Shown: in pieces, positions 22,441 to 31,008 of the stretch | Layout of the letters: the number at the start of each line of letters is the position of its first letter | How positions within the stretch are numbered: the stretch's first letter is position 1 | Source of the DNA: Acephala macrosclerotiorum | Lineage: Eukaryota > Ascomycota > Leotiomycetes > Helotiales > Mollisiaceae | DNA: 64,000 nucleotides | Reading direction: 5' to 3' | Assembly: GCA_014904845.1 (NCBI GenBank) | Contig: MU119392.1 | Location: 44,233-108,232, forward strand | Program-made: the position numbers and the translations under genes | The notes under the pieces: model-generated | Seen by the model: only the letters and a program-made list of their open reading frames with translations | The model's database searches: none | Told to the model about the DNA's origin: nothing

Positions 22441-22820
22441 GGCGATTTTGCCACTCATTTCGATCGCCAGAGAATGGTAAACGACGTTTAATAAATGGTC
22501 TTTTCGTTTATAATACTAACTAACATCTAATTAGCCTTATTCAAAACACCAAACTGAGCGGTAGCCAAAAGTTCAGCATAGCCACAGTTGGTGGTTCATA
22601 CACTTTATTATCCTGGCGTTCCTTTTTAACCAAGAACATAAGGGCGCGGGAGCGGCATTGAGTCGTAAATGATGCGTGTAGTATCAAGGATACCATTGCG
22701 TCCCATTGGATAACGCGACCCTTCCCAGAAGATGTTTCACAGAGATCGTTGTGTGAGGTGGCAAACCCCTTTTAAATAGATTCGGTTCTGATTCACGACT
22801 TCGCCAGCCTAGTATTTATT
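22441..22820. other. Spacer, no gene seen
   Basis: Short sequence between the Helitron relic and the D-amino-acid oxidase stop codon. Neither a Helitron terminal hairpin nor a gene could be recognised. Confidence 0.4.
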
Positions 22821-24180
22821 CTACCCGCTTTTCACTTCTCCGAAATGCTTCTCCAGTAACTTAACAACTTTGTTCGCTGATCCAACTGAATTCTGATATC
22901 CAGCGCCGGCATGCCCATAAGCATGACACACCGTAACGCCATCCAAGTTCTCAATCTCCACTCTGGCACCCCCCTTTCGCCCGGGCCTGAGACCAACTTG
23001 CACACTCAGGACTTCAAACTCACCTTTCTCGTTCAACAGTTCCGGGGCCCACTTCTTTGCTCGACGGAGAATTTCTTCTGTCGTCTGAGGATCCGGTTCT
23101 GCAGTCCAGTCTCCCATTTGCTTTGTGCCTCCCAAAATAGTGGTGTTTGAATAAGGTCGAGGCAAGATGTACATGATTGGTGTACTCGTGGGTGTAGGGT
23201 TGGCGGGGAGGGCATCGATTGTTGTGATTTGGTTGGCTTCTCCTGTGACGGTGACAGTTTGTCCTCTGACTGGGTATATATTTGGGTCAGGAACGAGCTT
23301 GAGTGCGGAGATGCCAGTGGCGTTCACGAAGGCTAATATCGGAGTTCCTTCGGCGTAGTTAAATTGATTGAAATGCTCTTTCACCACATTGGCTGCGGCC
23401 TGGAGGGTTTCGGAGAAGGCGCCACCGATGGGAAGAGCAGCTCGGATGACAATGGCTCCTAGCGATTCTGCTTTTTGCTGGAGATATTTGAGATACATTA
23501 GTACGTTCACCATAATCGAAGTATAGGTATGGCCTTGTTTGAAGCCCCCTTTGAGGTTTTCTGTCGGAATCTGCTCATAGGAAAGCACATTGCTGGAGAA
23601 CCATGGAGCTTCTGGGGAGGCACTACAGACAAATGAGTGAGGTCTCAATGGATGAATTATATGGCGCAAATACCTGAAGAAGCGAGAGTTGCGGAGCTGA
23701 TTCAATATTAGCAAGGTATTGCCTAGAGCCAATAAAAAGCGGGCGTGGAAAGAGCGAGAATGAAGAAGCAAACTTTTGGCTTACCGCAAGTCCAGAAAAA
23801 GATTTCTGACCAGGGTTTAGGCGTTCCTTTTCAATTACATCAAGCCAACGCTTATACGTTTCCGTGTCCCATTGCTGCTGCTCAGGATCCGAGTCGGGAG
23901 CATGAGAACGCCAATGAGCTCCAGCCCTGTGATTGGTGTCAGAAATGGGTATTGTTGCACCGTGAAGGGGAAATATACCATGGCGATGTATACTCGATAG
24001 ATTCGTCACCAGGAAGATGTTTGCCGATTATGCAAACTCGATACCCGGCTTCAAGGAGCGATATCGAAGTTTGAAGGCCGATTACACCAGCGCTACACCT
24101 AAGTATGAACAATAGGCAGACAAAAGTCGATGCAAAATTACTTACCCAATGACGACAATGACTTTCTTTTGGGTTTCCAT
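22821..24180 (-). CDS. D-amino-acid oxidase (FAD-dependent)
   Basis: This enzyme oxidatively deaminates D-amino acids to 2-oxo acids, ammonia and hydrogen peroxide. Five exons join in phase: 24146-24180, 23979-24092, 23785-23926, 23674-23696 (23 bases) and 22821-23622, giving 371 residues, typical for the family. The FAD dinucleotide fold VIVVIGAGVIGLQTS is at the N-terminus, followed by GAHWRSHAPDSD. The C-terminal FAD loop is GHAGAGYQNSVGSANKVV, preceded by VGLRPGRKGG carrying the Arg that binds the substrate carboxylate in family members. The C-terminus (EVKSG) is not a standard PTS1 tripeptide although most relatives end in SKL-like signals, so peroxisomal targeting is uncertain. It is divergent from the HET gene with about 0.4 kb between starts. 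Confidence 0.9.
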
Positions 24181-24596
24181 TTGCTTGTACTGCCAATTGA
24201 TATTTTTCTATGAGGAAGTAATTATATATACATCCAAATCTTTTGAAGTGTTATGATGAGGAGGCTGGACCCGCGGATTGCCGAATTGGGTCACCGAACT
24301 CCAGCTGAAAAAAATTGGTAAAGCACAGCCTCAAAGCCGTGACACGGCAGAGAGCCGGCTGCACACCGCTAGACTCAAATCTCTCACCATGGTTAAGAGT
24401 ACTTCGAATCCTTCCACAATCCAGTCGAAGATCCCAAAAGAACGGAGCCTCCCCAAACCCTGAAGGCTAAATCTCGCCATCGTACGTTTCGACTTTGAAG
24501 ATCGTCCCATCGCTGTTTGATTCGGAGCGACTCGGTACTCGGTGGAACTTTCATACAGTCTTAGCTAGGCAATTCGCCTGGGGGTTTGGCAAGGAG
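24181..24596. promoter_or_regulatory. Shared divergent promoter region (DAAO / HET gene)
   Basis: About 416 bases separate two divergent start codons. An AT-rich TTATATATACATCC stretch near 24220-24233 could serve as a TATA region for the oxidase. No other site is identified. Confidence 0.4.
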
Positions 24597-26681
24597 ATGT
24601 CTTCGGTCGATACGATTTGTTCTCAGTGTGCTAGGATCAATTTCGACTTCTTCACTCAACCCTTGGCGGAGGGTCAACATAGCGAAACGCTACCGGACAT
24701 ATCCTGGACTGTATTTTCCCCAGAGACTTGTCAATTTTGCCAGCTGCTTCTCCACTGCAGATTCCCCGACGGAGACATCCACCATCCTCTACAAGGAACA
24801 CTCCGCGTGGTTTACGCGGATCACGAGCTTCAAATCCACATAGATGATGGGCAAACTAGCACAAACTTGAACTACAGTATTCGACACTGCAAACTCCCTC
24901 CAGCCTCATTCCCCAACGAAGAGCTTCAGATCTCGGTGTCATTTGACGTCAATGAGCTCAAAGACTGGTTGAAACAATGTAAAAAGCACAAATGTCTGCC
25001 TTGGTTGAAAGAATGCGAAAAGCATGAGAGTATGCCTCCTGATCATTCGCTCAAGTCTCTGCCGGAAGACTTTCGGCTTATCGACGTTGATGAATATCGC
25101 ATCGTTCAGCCCAAGAAACACGTCGAATACTGCGCGCTAAGCTATGTATGGGGCGATAAGGAACAGCCTTTATTGAAGTCCTTGAACAAAGATAAAGCAG
25201 AAGTGCGAGATTTCCTGACAGGTCTCGACCTCCCCCTCCCCAGGACCATACTTGACGCCATCACTCTCTGTCGAGGGATTGGGTGCCACTATCTCTGGGT
25301 CGACAGTTTATGCATTGTCCAGGATTGCAAAGAGAACAAGCATAGCCAAATCAGCTCGATGGCTGATATATACAGTCTATCTTATCTTACAATCATCGCG
25401 GCTGCAGGAGAAGATTCGAGTACCGGTCTAGCCCCTTACGGTCGACGCAATTCCGGCATTTCTTACCTGCTTCGAGCAACTTCAAAGGGCAGTTTCGTCG
25501 CATCTTTGAGCCCTCAACTCGCTGCTCAAGAAATTGAAAAATCCGCTTGGGCATTGCGTGGCTGGACATTGCAGGAATACGCACTATCTCGAAGAGTCCT
25601 ATTCTTCACAGGCTCGTATGCCTTCTTGCGTTGTGAGCATGCACTACGATGTGAAGACTTCGGCCTCGGATTCTCAGATTGCTTCGAGGAAGCACGGAAA
25701 TGGGACCTTCCTTTGGCCCCCTTCTACAGAAGAATAAAAAGTCCCCATCGCCATTACCCAAGTACCTTTTCGCAACTAGTAGCACAATTCGTCCGCCGAA
25801 GTTTGAGCTATGAGAAGGATATCTTGAATGCCTTTACCGGTATATTGACTAAAATGGAGGATAGGGAACTTGGGCAGGAGGGCATTGGAAACAATATCTG
25901 GGGCTTGCCGTCTAAACAGTTCGGGGCTGCGTTGCAGTGGACAACACACTTGCCGTGGCCAAGTACGGAGAGAGTAGGCTTTCCGAGTTGGTCTTGGGCA
26001 GGTTGGATCCATACGAATGATTCTCTTCCTCCAAGAAAAGGGAGCTTCCATGATATTTATGAAGGCTTCGATGACCAAGTGGCTGATATTTCGGTGCTGA
26101 CTTGCTACACAATCCACGACGACGGAAGTATTCAAACGATTGAAGACTGCGACTTCGAGCGGATTTTCAGGCACCTCAGCGAGAGTTCTGATGATGCGGC
26201 AGAGATTTCTCGCGTTGAGAGGCTGCTCCGACGACACTTTACTCCGCAGCCCTTTGAAATACTTATCAGCACCTACATCCAGGAGCCAAATCCGTCAAAG
26301 CCACCTCTTTCCCACCACATATTCCTCTGGGCCAGCTGCGCATCTCTATATGTCGATCCACCTTTAGGTGCTGTTAATCACCCAGCAACCTATGATTTTC
26401 CCATTCGCATCCACAAAGGGGGTCCGCAAATTGGTTCGATCCGTCTCAAGCCCAAATGGCGAGAAAAAGAGCCGACCTGTATGCACTTTTTCGTGTCAAC
26501 AGCTGGAGTCTATTTCAATTCCGGCCAGCCCCGACAACGCAGGTTCAAGGTCATTTTAACAAAGCTATATCAGAACACGAGATTGCCTGTTTACAAGAGG
26601 ATACAGGTCTCGCACACGGCTATTTGTCAGATGGATTGGATGCGAGCAAAGCCGGAAAGCAGGTTTATTGCTCTTGTGTGA
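24597..26681 (+). CDS. HET-domain (heterokaryon incompatibility) protein
   Basis: HET-domain proteins trigger regulated cell death after recognition of non-self in filamentous fungi; most are uncharacterised. This single-exon gene encodes 694 residues from the first in-frame ATG. The N-terminus has two CxxC pairs (CSQC, CQFC), as in many stand-alone HET proteins. The HET core follows: YCALSYVWGD near residue 180, LPRTILDAITLCRGIG, YLWVDSLCIVQD, MADIYSLSYLTIIAAAG, and WALRGWTLQEYALSRRVLFF. The C-terminal half contains FPSWSWAGW, the usual second signature. The frame is clean, unlike the HET relic at 31-33.7 kb. No NACHT or repeat domain is attached. Confidence 0.92.
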   Translation: MSSVDTICSQCARINFDFFTQPLAEGQHSETLPDISWTVFSPETCQFCQLLLHCRFPDGDIHHPLQGTLRVVYADHELQIHIDDGQTSTNLNYSIRHCKLPPASFPNEELQISVSFDVNELKDWLKQCKKHKCLPWLKECEKHESMPPDHSLKSLPEDFRLIDVDEYRIVQPKKHVEYCALSYVWGDKEQPLLKSLNKDKAEVRDFLTGLDLPLPRTILDAITLCRGIGCHYLWVDSLCIVQDCKENKHSQISSMADIYSLSYLTIIAAAGEDSSTGLAPYGRRNSGISYLLRATSKGSFVASLSPQLAAQEIEKSAWALRGWTLQEYALSRRVLFFTGSYAFLRCEHALRCEDFGLGFSDCFEEARKWDLPLAPFYRRIKSPHRHYPSTFSQLVAQFVRRSLSYEKDILNAFTGILTKMEDRELGQEGIGNNIWGLPSKQFGAALQWTTHLPWPSTERVGFPSWSWAGWIHTNDSLPPRKGSFHDIYEGFDDQVADISVLTCYTIHDDGSIQTIEDCDFERIFRHLSESSDDAAEISRVERLLRRHFTPQPFEILISTYIQEPNPSKPPLSHHIFLWASCASLYVDPPLGAVNHPATYDFPIRIHKGGPQIGSIRLKPKWREKEPTCMHFFVSTAGVYFNSGQPRQRRFKVILTKLYQNTRLPVYKRIQVSHTAICQMDWMRAKPESRFIALV

Positions 26682-27619
26682 GGCTACTGAATAGAGACTG
26701 GAACCTCAAGAACAAGAACCTGAAGTCGGATTTGTTTGTACCGAAGTTTAAGCTGCTGCGGCTCTGGCGGTCACAAAGGACGCAGAAGAAAGATAGATTT
26801 AATCCTTGGATCTGAACCGTAGATGGGGCAGGACTGAGTATTAATAGAATGATACAGGTGGGGTGGATAGACCTGACTCAGCGGTTGGGTATCTGTAAGG
26901 GTTGTGATCTTATCAGACGCCGCCACTTAAGCTATACAGGTCAGCGACAGCATGCTAGGAATGTAGGAGAAGGGGGTATTAGATACTGCCCAATTTTCTT
27001 CTCCAGTTGAAATGACGCGGCATGGGCCGACGGCAGCCCCCCGGGGGGGTTAATAGGCGGTAAAGCGCGTAATTATTATACAATGTCATTTAACTGACAA
27101 GGCATATGTACTGGCAATTTATTTGAAACTTTTCGATTTTATTAAAGTTGCAACCAAGTTTCCTTTTACGGCCGTAAGTTCCCCTTTCTTTACGGACATT
27201 ATTCGAAGTTCTGCCCCACGTAATCGGCTTCCTTTGCCCACTTCGACTATTTAATTAATACGCTTTAATTAGGTTTTATTTATTTAATATAACTTTTTAT
27301 ATTAATTAATTAATTTTTTAATATTATATATATAAATTGTTTTTATATTAAAATTTTTATAATATTTAAATATAAAAAGCTTTTTAATTTTTATAAATAA
27401 AATAAAAATTAATTTAATATTTATTAATATATATTATTAAATTATTTTATTTATTATTTTTTTAATTTATTATTTTTTTTATTTTAAAATAAAAATAATA
27501 AATTATTATATATAAAAAAAATTTAAATAAAAAAAAATCGATTTTATATCGATATTTCAAATATTAAAATTAAACTTGATTACTTTTTGCTTTTAATAAT
27601 AAATATAATAAACATAAAA
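26682..27619. other. Gene-free stretch ending in an AT-rich block
   Basis: Normal composition to about 27235, with a CCCCCCGGGGGGG palindromic tract at about 27040-27052. From there to 27600 the sequence is nearly all A/T, with very few CpG. It probably is a RIP-mutated transposon that cuts off the 5' end of the transporter at 27620. No ends could be defined. Confidence 0.5.
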
Positions 27620-28551
27620 TAATACTTCGGTTTACAAAGTAATCGCCACACTGGCAAGTGTCGGCTTTATCTTTTTTAGTTATAATCAGGGAGTTATGAG
27701 CGGTCTTTTGACTCTCAATACCTTCATCAAGTCTTTCCCCGAGATCGATGTCACAAGCAAACATCTCACCCCGAATCAAAAGTCCTACAACTTCACCATC
27801 CAAGGTCTCACGGTTGCCATCTACGAGATTGGTTACATGCTTGGCGCATTGTCGACTATGTGGACGGGTGATAAGTTTGGTCGCAGAAAGGTGGTGTTTG
27901 GTGGTGCTATTGTTATGTGCATTGGAGCTGCAATTCAATATACTTTCTTTTCTCTTGCTCAGTTTATTATCGGAAGGCAAGCACTTCAGCTCCCTGGAGA
28001 TGAACCGCACTACACCTTTGCCACTACAGAATCGTCACCGGTGTTGGAAACGGATTTGTAACAGCAACCGTACCCATGTGGCAATCCGAATGCGCCAAAG
28101 CCGAACGCCGCGGAGCCACGGTCATGATCGAAGGCGCATTCATCATCTTCGGTCTTGCATTTTCTTACTGGCTTAACTTCACCGCCCTCTTCGTTTCAGG
28201 GCCGGTCAATTGGCGCCTCCCAATCGCATTCCAGTGTGTCTTCGCTGGCATCCTGATTGCGTTCATCCTCGAATTACCCGAGTCGCCTCGTTGGTTAATC
28301 AAGAAAGGAAGGATCGAGGAGTCCAAGCAGGTCTTTGCCGCTCTTGATGGTATTTTGATTGAAGAGCCATATGCACAAGCCCAAGTCAACGAAGTCCTTT
28401 CCACACTTGAGAAAGAGGGAGGCACGAAGTAGGAGCTCAAGGCGCTTATTTCCCAAGGACCGAAAAAGCATTTCCACAAATCTATGCTGGCTATTTGGAG
28501 TCAGGCGATGCAGCAACTTTCCGGCACAAACCTGATCACATACTGTGCTGG
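27620..28551 (+). pseudogene. MFS sugar transporter, N-terminal half
   Basis: The frame starts inside the family signature (TLASVGFIFFSYNQGVMSGL) directly after an AT-rich block, so the first exon is lost. It continues with GDKFGRRKVVFGGAIVM, an intron of 53 bases at 27993-28045 that uses a GC rather than GT donor, then IVTGVGNGFVTATVPMWQ and ELPESPRWLIKKGR. A TAG at 28429-28431 falls where a Trp is expected (TK-W-ELKAL), a G-to-A type change. The half ends at QQLSGTNLITYCA, where the TIR element begins. The rest of the transporter lies inverted at 29271-29814. Original role: sugar/proton symport. Confidence 0.8.
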
Positions 28552-29270
28552 TCTGCTCACCTCTATTACGCGACACGGCTGTGCCAAGATGTCAAAAATG
28601 TGCGCTCTCCGCTCTCTCCTATTACGCGACACGGCTGTGCCAAGATGTCAAAAATGTGCGCTCTCCCTCTCTCCTCGCCTCCGCACTTGCTAAGTCGCGC
28701 AAGCGGTTGCTGCTTTAGCTTGCGCGACTTAGCAAGTGCGGGGGCGAGCAACAGTGGGTGTCCGAATTCTGTGCGCACCTCTAAAATCTAAGCGAAAATA
28801 CACTAAAAATAGTCATTTTTATAGCTTTATATTTTAACGAATTTGTATTATAAGTTTAATTTATACTACTTATATATTCTCTATTAAATCTTAAGAGTAA
28901 TTTTCTTATATAAAGTTTATTTATAAATTCAAATTTTAAAGTATTATTTTAAAATATAATTTTTATTAATAAAATTTTAATATAAAATTTAAAATACTAA
29001 AATATAATATTATATAGTTTATTACTTCAAATTTTAAAGAGTGCAAATTTACGTATATTATCAAATATAAAACATATTTTAATTTTAATTTAAAATAATA
29101 AGTGGCTACTTTTTAATTATTTTACGAAGTGGGTAGTTTTTAGTGTAGAATTGTAGTGTTCTGGCCCGTGCGCACGGAATTCGGACACTTACTGTTGCGA
29201 GGAGAGAGCGGAGAGCGCACATTTTTGACATCTTGGCACAGCCGTGTCGCGTAATAGGGGTGAGCAGACC
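28550..29270. mobile_element. TIR element (MITE-like) at an inversion breakpoint
   Basis: Both ends carry the same sequence in inverted orientation: GGTCTGCTCACC, then TATTACGCGACACGGCTG, CCAAGATGTCAAAAATG and TGCGCTCTCC, extending inward to GTGTCCGAATTC and GTGCGCAC; the arms total about 110 bases. The core (28800-29130) is strongly AT-rich. The left arm has two additions absent from the right arm: a 56-base tandem duplication (28564-28619 and 28620-28675) and a hairpin insert. No transposase is readable and no target-site duplication is present, because the two flanks come from opposite parts of one transporter gene. A Tc1/mariner-type non-autonomous element is likely but not proven. Confidence 0.7.
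28681..28742. repeat. Perfect inverted repeat (hairpin) inside the left TIR
   Basis: Two arms of about 23 bases (CCGCACTTGCTAAGTCGCGC with AAG, and its exact reverse complement) flank a loop of about 15 bases. The right-hand TIR of the same element lacks this insert, so it arrived later or is a variable part of the element. It is GC-rich beside AT-rich sequence. Confidence 0.85.
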
Positions 29271-29814
29271 TGAGCCGAAGATGAGCCTAAGCAAAGGCGG
29301 CGCTGCTCATGTGAGACATAAGGCTGAGAAGAGCAAATGTTCCGGTGGAGGAATAGAAAATACACAACAAAGAACATTAACTCATTCATCATCGTGAAAA
29401 TGACATAGGTATAAATACCAATGCTGTTGAAAGCCACAGGCGTGATCATAACGACCATAAAGTTGACAGCCTAATCCGCAGTTGTACTGAGACCGTTGAC
29501 CGGAGCGCGGATTTCGAGTGAGACAATTTCGGCAGGATAGAGCCAGGGGATACCAAGCCGTCTAAGACCGAAGAATGCGTTGAAAAAGAAGACAAAGAAG
29601 GATGTGGCAATACCGGCACTAGAGTTACCTCGATTTGCGAGCCAAACCATGCCGCACAAGATTGCCATCAAGCTCATTTAACCAACGGATCCAACGAGGA
29701 GCAACTTCCGACGACCGACTCGCTCAATGGTGAAGATAGCGATGCAAGCCACAGCCAGATACGCGGTGTTTTGACAATCTGCGGCGATTCTGGCGTTGGC
29801 GGCACTTAGGCCAG
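29271..29814 (-). pseudogene. MFS sugar transporter, C-terminal half, inverted
   Basis: Read on the minus strand from 29814: GLSAANARIAADCQNTAYL, IFTIERVGRRKLLLVGSVG, then MAILCGMVWLANRG, FFNAFFGLRRLGIPWLYPAE, SLEIRAPVNGLS, NFMVVMITPVAFNSIG and, near the element, RLIFGSG. These are the consecutive C-terminal segments of the same transporter whose N-terminal half lies on the plus strand at 27620-28551, with only a few residues unaccounted for between the halves. TAA interrupts after LLVGSVG (29676-29678) and TAG occurs after LSTTAD at a likely Trp. A frame slip occurs after FFVVYFLFL. Non-functional. Confidence 0.8.
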
Positions 29815-29926
29815 TAGATGGTGGTGGCTGCGCCTGCCTTTAACCTCGACAACCTCGACAACCTTCGTCCAAAATAGTCCTGTTTTAGGAATTTCGTCAG
29901 CTCCGGCTATCCCCTCCATCGCCACC

Positions 29927-30665
29927 ATGGACAGACTCCAAAACCTGCTCTGGCCGCAAGAACAGGGTTCTCGCCACCACTTCAGCATTTCTCCCGCAGC
30001 ATTCCCACGCTTCCCCGATTTCCCACAGAAGTGCGGCTCCTGATCTGGAGAGCCGCTATCACCATAGATTTCAGCGGTTCCCCAATCATGGTAAAACCCT
30101 ACTCGCACGCCTCTTGCGACCGATGAACACCACCAAAAACGCTGTGCATTAATTGAGAAAGCTGTGCTGAGACGCTGAAGCAGTTTCGGCGGATTGAGCT
30201 CGAGGAAGCGGAGGTGCAGAAAGTGGAAGGTGGAGTGGAGTACAAATGGCTGCACAAGAATTCGACTACTCTTCTTATTTTCTGGAATAGGGAGATTGAT
30301 GTCCTGTTCCTGGATTGGTGGTGCCTGGCTGCCCTGTTACGGACGTGATTTCGTACCTCGGCCTTAAACCCTTCCAAGACCCGGATATGGGGGAGGGGGA
30401 GAAGGCGATTACCCGTGTTCAGATCCTAGCCATCGATGCGAGAGTGTGTAGTGTGATGCCTGGAGATTATTTGAAGGAGGCTATTGAGCGGAAGTTGAGG
30501 TGTTTTGTGGGGTTGAGGGAAGTGGGGTTACTGGGGTGGCCGTACGGGAAGGGGTTTGTGGAGGAGAGGAGGGTGAGGGAGATGTTTGAGGGTGTTTTTG
30601 AGGAGTTTAGGAGGGAGGGTAAGTGGGTGAGGGTCCCTTTGGTGGGGGTTGGAGGTTGGGCATAG
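29927..30665 (+). pseudogene. 2EXR-domain protein, frameshifted
   Basis: The 2EXR family is a large fungal group of unknown function, defined by an N-terminal FPxLPxExRxxIW pattern. Here MDRLQNLLWPQEQG leads to FPRFP; after a one-base frame change, FPTEVRLLIWRAAI follows. Another frame gives ETLKQFRRIELEEAE and LIFWNREIDVLFLDWWC, and a third frame gives the tail ITRVQILAIDARVC to GWA before TAG at 30663-30665. TGA at about 30122 and TGA near 30350 break the individual frames. Three frame changes make it a pseudogene unless the region is badly assembled. Confidence 0.6.
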
Positions 30666-31008
30666 TGCTAGGATGGAGGCCTCGAGAAGGTTTCCGTTCG
30701 GAGGTGGGTGTTGAAATTGGAAGCACCCCACTTGGTACTATGGTTGGTTGTTGGAATAGTTGGTGCTTATTAGTATTGATACTTTACCATATATATCGAG
30801 GTCTATGATGGGCACGTGAGACTATTGGTATGTTGACGGGTGTGTATTTCTATTATCCAGATAGGAATTCGAAAGAACTAGGTAGGAGAAGTCGTTTGGA
30901 TATTCCGGAATGCAAGGATCCATTTAGAAAGGGGTTATACTACCAGAAAGTTTACGCTTCCCCATCTTCACCCTCAATTGACCAGCGCATCCATTGCTCG
31001 AACTAAAT
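30666..31008. other. Spacer, no gene seen
   Basis: This lies between the 2EXR relic and the 3' end of the HET relic. It contains no recognised coding sequence or repeat. Confidence 0.45.
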
